A stretch of DNA of 64,000 nt from an uncultured Enterobacteriaceae bacterium (GTDB lineage Bacteria > Pseudomonadota > Gammaproteobacteria > Enterobacterales > Enterobacteriaceae): assembly GCA_936920625.1 (NCBI GenBank), contig CAKZHC010000048.1, positions 1-64,000 of the forward strand, in the 5' to 3' direction. Below the pieces are notes generated by a model. It saw only the letters and a program-made list of their open reading frames with translations. It was not told the origin of the DNA and made no database searches. Positions 27,720 through 38,077 of this stretch are shown piece after piece (position 1 is the first letter of the stretch; the number at the start of each line of letters is the position of its first letter). Made by a program: the position numbers and the translations under genes.

Positions 27720-28732
27720 TCGTTACGCTGAGGAGGGGCATCAGGAACCACTTTGTTAGGGCAGGTATTATTCTGCTGTAACTGATGCAGATTCTTAAGT
27801 GTAGTGACGGCGATGCTTTTCAGTGCATCAGAAGTAAAAAACGCCTGATGGCCAGTGAATAACACATTATGGAAGGCTGAAAGGCGGTGAAACAAATCAT
27901 CCTGGATAATTTCATTCGATTTATCCTCAAAAAACAAATCACGCTCATTCTCATATACGTCCATCCCCAGAGAGCCGATCTTACCCGATTTTAAAGCCTC
28001 TATCGTTGCCTGGGAATCAATTAATCCACCACGGCTGGTATTGATAATCATTACGCCATCCTTCATCTGACTAAAAGCGTGAGCATCCAGTAGATGGTGA
28101 TTTTGTGGTGTAAGCGGGCAGTGCAGGGTAATAATGTCTGATTGCTGAAATAGGGTGGTGATATCTGTATTTTCCACACCCAGTTCAGTAGCCTGTGGAT
28201 TAAACATGGGGTCGCAGGCCAGCAGACGCATACCAAAACCCTTTAGTATTCGTAATGTTGCCATGCCAATCTTTCCGGTCCCGATAATTCCAGCAGTACG
28301 CCCATACATGTTAAAACCGATAAGCCCCTCAAGTGAAAAGTTAGCGTCACGGGTGCGTAGCCAGGCCCGATGGATGTGACGATTGAGAGTCATCATCATT
28401 CCAACAGCATGTTCCGCAACAGCTTCAGGTGAGTATGCAGGAACCCGGACAACCTGTAGTCCCCACCTGGATGCAGCTATTAGATCGACATTATCATAGC
28501 CCGCACAGCGTAGTGCGATATATTTTATGCCCAGCGCGGCGAGTTCTTTCAGTACCTCAACATCGGCATTATCGTTAACGAAGATACAGACAGCTTCACA
28601 TCCGGACGCGTTTTTGGCTGTGCTTGCCGATAGCTGAAAATCAAAAAATTCCAGTTGAAAATTAAACTGTTGATTCATCTGTTCGAAATATCTTTTGTCA
28701 TATTTTTTAGTGCTATAAATCGCTATTTTCAT
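27716..28732 (-). CDS. ldhA: Fermentative D-lactate dehydrogenase
   Basis: LdhA reduces pyruvate to D-lactate with NADH during fermentation. I choose the ATG at 28732, preceded by GGAG, giving 338 residues (E. coli 329). The NAD-binding GIIGTGKIGMATLRIL is near residue 148, the catalytic arginine in NTSRGGLID near 230, glutamate in YENERDLFFED and histidine in TGHQAFFT near 293. The C-terminal tail after LHQLQ is slightly extended. Appears functional. Confidence 0.95.
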   Translation of the reverse strand: MKIAIYSTKKYDKRYFEQMNQQFNFQLEFFDFQLSASTAKNASGCEAVCIFVNDNADVEVLKELAALGIKYIALRCAGYDNVDLIAASRWGLQVVRVPAYSPEAVAEHAVGMMMTLNRHIHRAWLRTRDANFSLEGLIGFNMYGRTAGIIGTGKIGMATLRILKGFGMRLLACDPMFNPQATELGVENTDITTLFQQSDIITLHCPLTPQNHHLLDAHAFSQMKDGVMIINTSRGGLIDSQATIEALKSGKIGSLGMDVYENERDLFFEDKSNEIIQDDLFHRLSAFHNVLFTGHQAFFTSDALKSIAVTTLKNLHQLQQNNTCPNKVVPDAPPQRND

Positions 28733-29053
28733 CAGTTTTCTCCTGTACATCGTCCTGGCATTCTGCGCCATAACGGCACAGATATTTATTAAAATAGTCA
28801 GACAGTAATATTAATTCACTACATAGCATCTATAGTGTAGAGATGCCTAAAATTCCACGGGTGCAACATTGCCTTCTGGCGACATTTTAGCGTTAATGCA
28901 GCCAAACAACCCCGCGGTGTGCATTTTGTGTAAAGTACCGACGCGGTTGTAGAATTTAACGTTTTGTTTTACCAATAAAATAATCAAAAAATTTATTATT
29001 TTATTACTCCTGGCACTTATAGAGGGCAACATCACTTACTGACGGAGGAGAAG

Positions 29054-30433
29054 GTGACAACTCAAAAACAACGCCCGAAATTATTAGAAAAAATGGCTTA
29101 TGGCATGGGTGATGCGGGATGTAACATTGTCGGTGGTGCTGTGTTTCTGTTTCTTAACTATTATTACACAGATGTTTACGGTCTTAGTGCAGTAACAGTC
29201 GGGTTTATCTGGTTTGGGGTCAGAATGATTGAAGCAATTTCAGACCCGCTGGTTGGTGGGCTGGCTGACAGGACCAGAACACGCTGGGGTAAATTTCGGC
29301 CTTATATTTTGTTCTTTGCCCTGCCATATGCCCTCCTGTGTATATTAATGTTTACCCGCCCTGATTTCAGTGCAGAAGGCAAGGCCTGGTACGCGTTTAT
29401 CACTTTTTTATTAATGTCGCTGGCTTACTCTTTTATTAATATCCCCTATGTTTCTCTGGGAAGCGTGATTAGCTATCACCAGGCCGATCGTGTAGCCTGC
29501 CAGTCCTGGCGTTTTATGGGTGTCGGGGTAGCAACCCTCATTTTAACACTATCGTTATTACCTATGGTGAGCTGGCTTGGCGCAGGCGACAAGGCACTTG
29601 GTTATCAGCGGTCAATAGCGTTGCTGAGTATGTTGGGATTAGCCATGTTTCTGATTTGTTTTTCACTGGTACGGGAACGGGTCAGGCCGGTGAGTACGAT
29701 TAACGACACGTTGCGTAATAATCTGCGGGCAATGAGGCATAATGATCAGTGGCTGCCTCTGTTATTGGTGACCTTTGTTAATGCATTACCGGGTTTCATC
29801 CGAATGGCTGTAACGTTCTATTTTCTAAGATATGTAATGTCAGCCAGCGAAGGTTATATCACGTTGTTCATGAGCGCTGGCGTGGTGGGTATGATTATTG
29901 GTAGCGCCCTGGCCAGGCCGCTCAGTGATCGATTTTGTAAACTTTCTGTGTTTTTCTGGATTAGTCTTTTTCTCACTTTCTGGTCTGCCGGCATGTTTTT
30001 ACTGCCCACTGATGCCAGCTTGTTATTTTTGCTGGTCTACTTTGTCCTGAATATCGTTCACCAGATTGCTCAGCCGATTAATTGGGCCATCATGGCGGAT
30101 ATAGATGATTATGGTGAATGGAAAACTGGTCAGCGACTAACTGGAATCAACTTTTCCTGTAATTTTCTCTCCATGAAACTGGGTATGACATTATCGGCCG
30201 TATTAGTAAACTGGATACTGAGTCAGGCGGGTTATCAGGAGGGTGGGATGAACGTCCAGTCTGAAACCACCCTTACTGGAATTCAGTCACTATTCTGCCT
30301 TCTGCCCGCTCTATGTTATCTGGCAACAGCGCTTTGTGTCAGATTATTGCGTATTGATCGTGTCCGAATGTATAAGATAGAAAGGGCATTAGAATCACGC
30401 AAAGCAGCCATCATTGACGGAGAATATCACTGA
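29054..30433 (+). CDS. GPH-family sugar:cation symporter
   Basis: A 459-residue inner-membrane transporter of the glycoside-pentoside-hexuronide:cation symporter family (MelB, UidB, YicJ relatives). It has about twelve membrane helices and the family markers EKMAYGMGDAG, FLNYYYTDVYGL, ISDPLVGGLADRTRTRWGKFRPYIL (Asp pair for cation binding) and the cytoplasmic loop ADIDDYGEWKTGQRLTG. The start is a GTG at 29054 directly after GGAGGAGAAG; no good ATG exists nearby. No sugar hydrolase is adjacent, so the substrate cannot be inferred. Confidence 0.9.
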   Translation: MTTQKQRPKLLEKMAYGMGDAGCNIVGGAVFLFLNYYYTDVYGLSAVTVGFIWFGVRMIEAISDPLVGGLADRTRTRWGKFRPYILFFALPYALLCILMFTRPDFSAEGKAWYAFITFLLMSLAYSFINIPYVSLGSVISYHQADRVACQSWRFMGVGVATLILTLSLLPMVSWLGAGDKALGYQRSIALLSMLGLAMFLICFSLVRERVRPVSTINDTLRNNLRAMRHNDQWLPLLLVTFVNALPGFIRMAVTFYFLRYVMSASEGYITLFMSAGVVGMIIGSALARPLSDRFCKLSVFFWISLFLTFWSAGMFLLPTDASLLFLLVYFVLNIVHQIAQPINWAIMADIDDYGEWKTGQRLTGINFSCNFLSMKLGMTLSAVLVNWILSQAGYQEGGMNVQSETTLTGIQSLFCLLPALCYLATALCVRLLRIDRVRMYKIERALESRKAAIIDGEYH

Positions 30434-30527
30434 ACAATGACCAAAGCACCGGCATTTGACTTTTTATAGTAATAGCCTGTGTTGAAAGGGGTGACTGTTT
30501 ATAATCCAGAAAAGATTACATTAATAA

Positions 30528-31073
30528 TCAATCCGTTGAATTTTCGATTTTATTCAGATGCCATCCACATGATGAGGAATTAGAGAAAGAAATAACGACA
30601 TAATCTTTTTCGATGAGTGTTATTTTTACAATACCATTATCATTCGCACTGATACTACAATATTGTTTGTCGGCATTGGCCCACTCTTCCTCCTCATAGT
30701 GACCATTCTTGTCAATCAGATAACTTACTTTTAATTTCCAGTAGTCAAAGGGGGAGAAAGTTCCTGTATGATAATTAAAACTTTGATATTGTGAACAAAA
30801 ACCAGGCTCGATGTTTGAAACGAGAATCTTCGATTCCCGTCCAGCCAGACTGCTTCGGTGGGTTACAGAAGCCATATTTATGACATAAGGTGTTTCATTG
30901 ACCAGAAGATATTTTCCCTTGCGGTGAGCCCAGCTGCTGATATATACAGGATCTTGACCGGATACATTGATAATACTTGCTTTTTTCTGCTGTATTGATG
31001 ATTGATTACTTGCGTAAACTAGTTCTGCATAAAATACTAAGCAGATTGGAATGGCTGTCAAAAAACACTTCAT
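30528..31073 (-). CDS. Secreted protein of unknown function
   Basis: A 181-residue protein with a plausible cleaved signal peptide (residues 1-21, ending YAELVYA). The mature part contains three cysteines, two probably paired (FCSQYQ, QYCSIS), and many serine and tyrosine residues. The segment KGKYLLVNETPYVINMASV followed by an extended strand-rich region loosely recalls periplasmic pilus chaperones, which often have a YLLVNETPYVINFA-type motif, but it is shorter and I see no fimbrial genes. Best left as unknown; a degenerate chaperone fragment is possible. Confidence 0.6.
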   Translation of the reverse strand: MKCFLTAIPICLVFYAELVYASNQSSIQQKKASIINVSGQDPVYISSWAHRKGKYLLVNETPYVINMASVTHRSSLAGRESKILVSNIEPGFCSQYQSFNYHTGTFSPFDYWKLKVSYLIDKNGHYEEEEWANADKQYCSISANDNGIVKITLIEKDYVVISFSNSSSCGWHLNKIENSTD

Positions 31074-32190
31074 AATTTTTCTTTAAGCAAGTTTAAAATC
31101 CGGGAGCAATGGAAGTATAGTTGGTAAAATGTCAGTTCAAATTTTGCTTCTGGCATATGTAACCACCAAATTTTAGTGGCAGTATGACTGGATAAGTGCC
31201 AATCATGATTAGGCTATTACTACGAATTTCTTCTCTTATCAAAAAAGAAGAAAAGAAGGAAAAAACGTATAAAAATCAAAACAGATTATCGTTGATAAGG
31301 TAGAATCGTTATGACCTACTTAACCGAAGAGACGCTGTTGAAAAATTGATTCCCGGTTTTTCAGTTTATTTCCCGCTATCTGAATACACCAGCTCTCCAT
31401 AATACGAAAAATATCATTTTTTAAAAATCACAGAGGTGGGTTTGGCATTTCTGTTTAGCTATTGATAGCCAGACCTTTTACCAGAAAAAACCAGCAGCTG
31501 TTTTTTGAGCAGCATTTCAGCAAGAAAACACCTCTGAGCATCAGACATCATTCGCCGACCGTCATGCAGGTTACAGAGCTAATTTTGCCAGAATAAAAGC
31601 AATTCATTGCCAGACTAGACAAGATTATTATCCATGTAACATATTCATAAACAGGCCTTTTTTATAAGCTTCAATTTAAAGAAGTATCACTGTAATGAGA
31701 CACAGTCCCATCAAACAAGAATCATTAATTTTGAAGATAACTTATCGCTAAAATTGATTGTATAAAATTTATGTTACTATTTAGAAAATGTTAATATTTT
31801 TTTCAGAAAAATGTGATAAATATCAAAAAAAATGCTAAAAATAGCCACATAAACTTAAGCAACTATTTTTAATAGTGCTGGCATAAATCAGAAAAACCAC
31901 AGACTGAGAAAGAATAATCGTAATGATTCAGGCTCATCAGGACAGTTTTCTCGCCTTACTTTATTAATAAATTCTAAACAATCCGCTTTGAAATCGGGCA
32001 GCCGCATTATGTTAATTAAATGGCGCTTGCAGCAGTAAATATTTGTGATAGAAAAAGCTGTATTACCGCCCTGAATACTACGTCTTTATTTTATTCAGCC
32101 ACTATGTCAGGCTAATTTTATGGTATGCTTGCCTGTCACTCTCTACGTTTGAGGTAGTTAACACTACACTCTGTCATTATTGGTAATAGC
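31074..32190. other. 1.1-kb gap without a recognised gene
   Basis: AT-rich DNA with only short open frames. In E. coli azoR precedes hrpA; I found no remnant of it. The promoter of hrpA should lie near the right end. Nothing else is seen. Confidence 0.6.
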
Positions 32191-35100
32191 ATGCCTGAAA
32201 TTAACCATTCTCTGTTGCGTAACCTCTGGCGGCGTCTTGACTCTGTAATGCTGTGTGACCGTCCACGGATTAAGCAGCAATTATTCCAGATTCAAAAAAG
32301 CAATGATCCGGCTGTACAGCAGGCACTTCTTAGTAAGATTGAGAGTGTGCTTATTGAGGCTGAAAGTCGGTTGGCCCAGCGCCTGGCAGCCACACCTGAC
32401 ATTAACTTTCCTGATGAACTGCCAGTCAGCCACAAAAAGCAAGAGATAGCCGATGCCATTGCGGCTCATCAGGTGGTTATTGTTGCCGGAGAAACCGGCT
32501 GTGGCAAAACGACTCAGTTACCCAAAATTTGTCTTGAACTGGGCCGTGGTATCAGTGGTTTCATTGGTCATACGCAGCCTCGCCGGCTGGCGGCGCGCAC
32601 TGTTGCAGCTCGCATTGCGCATGAGCTTGCAAGTCTGCCTGGAGGTTGTGTTGGTTATAAAATTCGTTTTAATGACAAAATAAGTGCACTAACCCAAATC
32701 AAGCTGATGACAGATGGTATCCTGCTTGCGGAGATTCAGCAGGATCGGCTGTTGATGCAGTATGATACTCTGATTATCGATGAAGCCCATGAGCGAAGCC
32801 TTAATATCGATTTCTTGCTGGGGTATCTTCATCAACTGCTCCCTCGCCGGCCGGATTTAAAGGTGATCATTACTTCTGCCACCATTGATCCACAACGTTT
32901 TTCACACCATTTTAACGCTGCACCAATAATAGAAGTCTCGGGCAGGACTTATCCGGTTGAGGTGCGTTACCGTCCGATTGCTGATGAAGCAGAAAACCGT
33001 GAACGTGATCAGTTACAGGCCATTTTTGATGCTGTCGATGAGCTTTATGCTAATGGTCCCGGCGACATTCTGATTTTCATGAGTGGTGAGCGGGAAATTC
33101 GGGATACTGCAGAGGCGCTTACACGCCGTGAGCTGCCGCACACCGAAATCTTGCCACTTTATGCACGTCTCTCTGTTGCTGAACAAAATAGCGTTTTCCA
33201 ACAGCACACGGGGCGCCGTATTGTACTGGCCACCAATGTGGCAGAAACTTCGCTCACTGTTCCGGGGATAAAGTATGTCATTGACCCCGGCCTGGCACGT
33301 GTCAGCCGCTATAGCTACCGCAACAAAGTACAGCGACTACCTATCGAATCGATTTCACAGGCTTCAGCAAACCAGCGCAAAGGGCGTTGTGGTCGTGAGT
33401 CGGCAGGCATCTGCATCAGGCTCTATTCAGAGCAGGATTTTATTAGCCGTCCGGCTTTCACCGATCCAGAGATCTTGCGCACTCATCTCTCCTCAGTGAT
33501 TCTGCAAATGATGGTGCTTGGACTGGGTGATATCAGTGCATTTCCATTTATAGATCAGCCTGATAAACGTTACATCCGGGATGGCATAAAATTACTGGAG
33601 GAACTGGGGGCGATAAGCCAGAAAGGAGGGCGATTAACAGCAACCGGGCGAGCGCTGGCTCGGCTTCCTGTTGATCCCCGGCTGGCCCGAATGATCCTGA
33701 CGGCATCAAAAGTGGCCGCTTTACACGAAATGATGATAATTGTTGCTGCATTATCAATCCAGGATCCGCGCGAACGCCCGTCAGAACGGCAGCAGGCAAG
33801 CGATGAAAAGCATCGCCGTTTTGCTGATAACACATCTGATTTTATGACATTTGTTAATTTATGGAATTATTTGCAGGAGCAGCAAGATGCCCTTTCGTCA
33901 AGCCAGTTTCGCCGGCAGTGCCAGGCTGATTTTCTTAATTATTTGCGGGTACGTGAGTGGCAGGACCTCTGTTCTCAGTTACGGCAGCAGGTCCGTGAAA
34001 TGGGTTTGGTGGTTAACACTGTGCCTGCTGATTACCGCAATCTGCATAGTGCGCTGTTAAGTGGACTATTGTCCCATATCGGTCAGAAAGAGAGTGATAA
34101 GCCAGAGTATCTGGGGGCACGTAATATCCATTTTATGATTTTTCCCGGCTCAGCACTGTTCAAAAAACAACCCAAATGGGTTATGGTGGGCGAACTGGCA
34201 GAGACCACCCGTTTATGGGGTCGGGTTGTGGCGCGCATTGAACCTGAATGGATTGAACCGCTGGCAGGACATCTTCAGAAACGAAGCTACAGCGAACCAC
34301 ACTGGGAGAAAAGCCAGGGCGCGGTGATGGCGTCAGAAAAAGTAACGCTTTATGGTTTAACTATTATTAGTGCCAGAAAAGTAAATTACGGCCAGATTGA
34401 TCCAGTCGTTTCCCGTGAGATATTTATTCGCCGCGCTATGGTAGAAGGTGACTGGCAGACACATCATGCCTTCTTCAAAGCCAACCAGAGGCTGCTTGCC
34501 GAGGTAGAAAAGCTGGAACATAAATCGCGCCGCCGTGACATTCTGATAGACGATGAATCACTATATGCTTTTTATGATCAGAGGGTGAGTGCGGAGGTGG
34601 TTTCATCCCGCCATTTTGATAGTTGGTGGGGGCAGGTTAGCCGTGAACAGCCTGAATTGCTTAATTTTCAGCGTGAAATGCTCATCAGAGAGGGATCAGC
34701 TGGTGTTAGTGAACATGATTTCCCTAATTTTTGGCAATTGGACAGTCTTAAATTACCACTCAGCTATCAGTTTGAACCCGGCGCCAGCGCTGACGGCGTT
34801 ACTCTCCACATTCCCTTACCTCTGCTTAATCAGATCAACGCGACTGATTTTGAGTGGCAGGTTCCCGGATTGCGTCAGCCGCTGATTATTGCACTAATAA
34901 AGTCGTTACCGAAAAATGTTCGCCGTAACTTTGTTCCCGCACCTGATTATGCTGACGCATTCCTCTCTCGTGTAACGCCGGGGCAACAACCTTTGCTGGA
35001 TGTGCTGGAACGTGAATTCCTGCGTATGAGTGGTGTGAGTATCAAACGTGATAACTGGCAATGGGAAGCAGTTCCTGACCATCTAAAAATCACTTTTCGC

Positions 35101-36081
35101 ATTACAGATGACCAGAAACGTACCTTGAGTGAAGGGAAAGATCTCAGCCAGCTTAAGCTGGCATTAAGAGCGCAGGTGCAACAGACATTATCGCAGGTTA
35201 CCAAGCCAGGAATTGAGCAGAGCGGCCTTAATCAGTGGAATTTTGGTAATCTGGCCAGCCATATCGAGCAAAAGTTTGCAGGTTACCAGGTAGAAGCCTT
35301 CCCTGCGCTGGTAGATGAAAAAGACAGTGTTGCGATTCGCCTGTTTGATTCACATCACGAGCAGAAGTGGATGATGCGCGCAGGGCTCCGGCGCCTGCTG
35401 CTGCTAAATACCAGTTCCCCAGTCAAATATTTGCATGAAAAATTGCCGAATAAAACTAAACTCAGTCTCTACTTTAATCCCTATGGCAGCATATTGAATC
35501 TCATCGATGACTGCATTGCCTGTGGTGTTGATAAGCTGGTAGATGAATATGGGGGATTGGTATGGAACGAGTCCGATTTTCACCAGTTGCGCAACAAAAT
35601 ACAGGCGGAACTCAATGATACCGTAGTGGACATTGCCCGGCAGGTTGAGACAATTCTGACGTCAGGATTCACTATTAATAAACGGCTTAAAGGCCCACAG
35701 GATATGGCACTGGCGCTGGCAATAGCAGATATCAAAACTCAGATGAAAGGTCTGGTGTTTCCGGGTTTTGTCACTACTACTGGCTGGCACAGACTGACCG
35801 ATGTAATCCGTTATTTGCAGGCTGTTTCTCGTCGTCTGGAGAAGCTGCCTGCTGACCCGCAAAGTGATCGCCTGCATATGCTGAAAGTAGGGCAGGTACA
35901 GCTTGCTTGGCAGCGCTGGTTAAACACGCTCTCTGCGGACCAGCAGGATGACGAGGCAGTCGTTAAAATTCGCTGGATGATTGAGGAATTGCGCGTGAGT
36001 TACTTTGCCCAGCAGCTCGGCACACCTTATCCTGTTTCGGAAAAACGCATACAACAAGCGATGAAAAGCGCGCTGGCTTGA
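32191..36081 (+). CDS. hrpA: ATP-dependent RNA helicase HrpA
   Basis: HrpA is a DEAH-box 3'-5' RNA helicase involved in mRNA processing and in clearing stalled ribosomes. The 1296-residue product matches the E. coli length (1300). Motifs in order: Walker A GETGCGKTTQ (about residue 97), TQPRRLAA, DEAHERS (motif II, about 197), SAT (motif III), TNVAETSLT and QRKGRCGRE (motif VI), then the helicase-associated and OB domains (HA2/DUF1605), and the long C-terminal DUF3418 region. No frame break is seen, notable among many decayed neighbours. Confidence 0.97.
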   Translation: MPEINHSLLRNLWRRLDSVMLCDRPRIKQQLFQIQKSNDPAVQQALLSKIESVLIEAESRLAQRLAATPDINFPDELPVSHKKQEIADAIAAHQVVIVAGETGCGKTTQLPKICLELGRGISGFIGHTQPRRLAARTVAARIAHELASLPGGCVGYKIRFNDKISALTQIKLMTDGILLAEIQQDRLLMQYDTLIIDEAHERSLNIDFLLGYLHQLLPRRPDLKVIITSATIDPQRFSHHFNAAPIIEVSGRTYPVEVRYRPIADEAENRERDQLQAIFDAVDELYANGPGDILIFMSGEREIRDTAEALTRRELPHTEILPLYARLSVAEQNSVFQQHTGRRIVLATNVAETSLTVPGIKYVIDPGLARVSRYSYRNKVQRLPIESISQASANQRKGRCGRESAGICIRLYSEQDFISRPAFTDPEILRTHLSSVILQMMVLGLGDISAFPFIDQPDKRYIRDGIKLLEELGAISQKGGRLTATGRALARLPVDPRLARMILTASKVAALHEMMIIVAALSIQDPRERPSERQQASDEKHRRFADNTSDFMTFVNLWNYLQEQQDALSSSQFRRQCQADFLNYLRVREWQDLCSQLRQQVREMGLVVNTVPADYRNLHSALLSGLLSHIGQKESDKPEYLGARNIHFMIFPGSALFKKQPKWVMVGELAETTRLWGRVVARIEPEWIEPLAGHLQKRSYSEPHWEKSQGAVMASEKVTLYGLTIISARKVNYGQIDPVVSREIFIRRAMVEGDWQTHHAFFKANQRLLAEVEKLEHKSRRRDILIDDESLYAFYDQRVSAEVVSSRHFDSWWGQVSREQPELLNFQREMLIREGSAGVSEHDFPNFWQLDSLKLPLSYQFEPGASADGVTLHIPLPLLNQINATDFEWQVPGLRQPLIIALIKSLPKNVRRNFVPAPDYADAFLSRVTPGQQPLLDVLEREFLRMSGVSIKRDNWQWEAVPDHLKITFRITDDQKRTLSEGKDLSQLKLALRAQVQQTLSQVTKPGIEQSGLNQWNFGNLASHIEQKFAGYQVEAFPALVDEKDSVAIRLFDSHHEQKWMMRAGLRRLLLLNTSSPVKYLHEKLPNKTKLSLYFNPYGSILNLIDDCIACGVDKLVDEYGGLVWNESDFHQLRNKIQAELNDTVVDIARQVETILTSGFTINKRLKGPQDMALALAIADIKTQMKGLVFPGFVTTTGWHRLTDVIRYLQAVSRRLEKLPADPQSDRLHMLKVGQVQLAWQRWLNTLSADQQDDEAVVKIRWMIEELRVSYFAQQLGTPYPVSEKRIQQAMKSALA

Positions 36082-36263
36082 TAAACAATCGCGTTTTACG
36101 CTTTACCAATAGTTGGCCGTCGTGAGCATTCTGGCATACAGCAGCGGGTATTACGGAGATAACCCATTTTATCCGGATAGGCTGTTATAGTCATCATGAC
36201 TGCCAGAAACCGGTTGTTATTTCAAAAAAATGGCTAAGAGCTGAATACAGATATTACCCTTTG

Positions 36264-36347
36264 TTAAAGAAAACTGAGGGCAATACAACCACAAATAATG
36301 ACGATAATGAGAATGAGTTCAAACAGGTAACGACGCAGAATTATCAT
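36264..36347 (-). CDS. ydgU: Small membrane protein YdgU
   Basis: A 27-residue single-helix protein (MIILRRYLFELILIIVIICG, then CIALSFL). It resembles E. coli YdgU (about 27 residues, xGRYRFEFILIILIL...), encoded just downstream of asr. Here it follows a decayed asr copy, in the same direction, with a ribosome site GAGGG eight bases before the ATG. The positive N-terminus followed by a hydrophobic run predicts insertion in the inner membrane. Its function is not known. A second, broken copy lies at about 37872-37945. Confidence 0.75.
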   Translation of the reverse strand: MIILRRYLFELILIIVIICGCIALSFL

Positions 36348-36471
36348 TTGTAATCCCTCTTACTTACTTCATGCACCCGGACTCTGCAGGGTGTATGGAA
36401 TACTGGTTAAAACAGTTAGTCTCCATTCACATTTTGTATATGTGAGGTTCCTGAATTTTACTCAATCAGGA

Positions 36472-36640
36472 TTGTTTATTACTTTTGCTACCATGTACTG
36501 TTTTTGTATTGCTGCTTAATTTAAAAATGTGCCTGCTTCTGGAATCAATTGTGATTCCGGCAGGATTACTTTGTGCGGCACAAGCAGCTGAACCATAAAA
36601 CCCGCCATGGCGGCAACACCTTACACAAGTGTTTTTTCAT
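36472..36640 (-). pseudogene. asr: Decayed second copy of asr (acid-shock protein)
   Basis: The start ATGAAAAAA and CACTTGTG matches the intact asr gene at 38257 except for one base missing after the A-run, which throws the frame. In a later frame a signal-peptide-like end (GSAACAAQSNPAG) followed by a serine/lysine-rich stretch to TGA at 36472 is readable. At least two frameshifts separate these parts. The upstream region, including the words AATGCCACAGTATGT and TTTTACATGA, is near-identical to that upstream of the intact copy, proving duplication. Confidence 0.7.
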
Positions 36641-36743
36641 TGTGGTTTCCAGTGCCATTCATCTATTGCCAACATTATTGCGAGCTGGCAATGCCACAGT
36701 ATGTTAAAACCAGCGTCTTTTACATGACTGTTACGTATCGATA

Positions 36744-36757
36744 TGTAATGAAATGTA
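36744..36757 (-). promoter_or_regulatory. RstA-box-like site before the decayed asr copy
   Basis: On the - strand TACATTTCATTACA matches 13 of 14 positions, counting wildcards, of the RstA box TACATNTNGTTACA. It lies about 105 bases upstream of the asr-copy start codon, the same distance as the box before the intact copy. Confidence 0.55.
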
Positions 36758-36861
36758 AAAAGGATATTGGCAGCAAATTAATCCGACGGGAATGCTCAGA
36801 ATTAACAATAACACTGGGAGATCGGCCTGAATTCCGGCTCGGGGGGGCATCGGTGAAGTCA

Positions 36862-37662
36862 CTATGGTCTCTGCGACTTTTCCACCACTCTTCCACTAAA
36901 TATGGTTACAGCAATGGCACGGTTATCGGCGCGATAGCGATTTTCCGCTGCGGGCGCTGAGCTCTGTACCGCTATGATTTGCCAATATATATTGTTGCTG
37001 AGTAGTAATGGGGAACCGCTATCTCCTGGCAGAGTATCGCACTGGTGCGACAATATATTACGTTGCGCCCAGCCAGTAATTTTACAGTGATTGTGTACGT
37101 AAAGCGTATTAACATGATCCTGCGGGTAACCAGCAAGAGTTACTCTATAGTGTGCTGATTCTATAGCTTTTTTAAGCTTATCATGATCTCCTGCGAATAA
37201 GGGAAGTGGCGTAATAGCTGAAGGGGGGTTATGCAAAATAATCAGCCCATAATCATGAGGGGCTGCCTCAGCAGGTACTATCCAGCTATCATCACTGACT
37301 TCCAGTTTTCTGCCTAGTTCAGGGTCAACGTCTGTATCAATATCATGGAGTTCATAGCGCCAGCCCTGTTTGCCTGATATAAACCGCAGGACTGTGGCCT
37401 TGTCGGGCGGTGTTACCAAACAGTGGCCGGCCGTGAGTGCCAGATGGGGGGAAATCAATGTCGCAGTACAAAGTTTGCCGCTGCGGGTTTCAAGCTGACC
37501 AATAGCATCCCAAGGGGAGTGAGCGGCAGAGGTAACTGGCAGCCGGTCGTCATTTTGGAAGAAAAGTGGATTAATTTTAGCTTCAGCCTTACTGTTATTC
37601 GCAGCACCGCTACTACAGGGTACGATTAAAGAGCTTAATAATAAAACAGTCAACGCGCGCAT
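36862..37662 (-). CDS. ydgD: Trypsin-like serine protease YdgD
   Basis: A 266-residue secreted chymotrypsin-fold (S1) protease homologous to E. coli YdgD. It has a signal peptide (about residues 1-20, LIVPCSSGAA), catalytic His in ALTAGHCLV (near 77), catalytic Asp in PHDYGLIIL (near 141) and Ser in LPGDSGSPLL (near 217). All three residues of the triad are present. In E. coli ydgD follows asr-ydgU; here it lies between the two copies of that module. Substrates are not known. The C-terminal end (SGRVVEKSQRP) could be slightly altered. Confidence 0.9.
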   Translation of the reverse strand: MRALTVLLLSSLIVPCSSGAANNSKAEAKINPLFFQNDDRLPVTSAAHSPWDAIGQLETRSGKLCTATLISPHLALTAGHCLVTPPDKATVLRFISGKQGWRYELHDIDTDVDPELGRKLEVSDDSWIVPAEAAPHDYGLIILHNPPSAITPLPLFAGDHDKLKKAIESAHYRVTLAGYPQDHVNTLYVHNHCKITGWAQRNILSHQCDTLPGDSGSPLLLSNNIYWQIIAVQSSAPAAENRYRADNRAIAVTIFSGRVVEKSQRP

Positions 37663-37871
37663 AAATAGTTAACCCGGTCGAAGATTATAACAATCAGTAA
37701 GCTGCAAACTAATTCATCAGAAGTAGCTGTTCTGCCTGTTTCATGGCAAAGCTTTATTCTGAACGTTATCAATCATAGCTGATAGTGACCAGACGTTATC
37801 AGATAAATGGTGGGGTGGGTATAAAAAGCAGAACTCGAATATGGTGTGCCGCCCTTTGGGAGAGAGCCTGG

Positions 37872-37945
37872 GACGGCACTACCACAGATAATGACCACAG
37901 TGAGAATGAAATAAGAAGGCGTTCCAATATATAATTATTGTCTAA
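37872..37945 (-). pseudogene. ydgU: Decayed copy of ydgU
   Basis: The - strand carries the shared stretches TTCATTCTCA and GTCATTAT seen in the intact ydgU, but the start codon is missing and single-base losses shift the frame so that a stop is reached early. It lies downstream of the intact asr, where ydgU is expected. Confidence 0.6.
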
Positions 37946-37963
37946 AATAGTATCTAAACTAAC

Positions 37964-37981
37964 ACCCGGATTTCTCCGGGT
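37964..37981 (-). terminator. Terminator-like hairpin between asr and the ydgU remnant
   Basis: ACCCGGA and TCCGGGT form a perfect 7-bp stem with a 4-base loop about 100 bases after the asr stop. No strong U-run follows on the leftward strand. A second inverted repeat (CCAATATCA and TGATATTGG, 38010-38018 and 38032-38040) lies nearer the asr stop codon and may stabilise the mRNA end. Confidence 0.55.
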
Positions 37982-38077
37982 TTGTAGAATAGGGGTTGAA
38001 CCGCCAGGCCCAATATCAGATTTTATCAATGTGATATTGGAACGAATGCGTGTTCCAGACATCCTGCTTTCGCTCAG

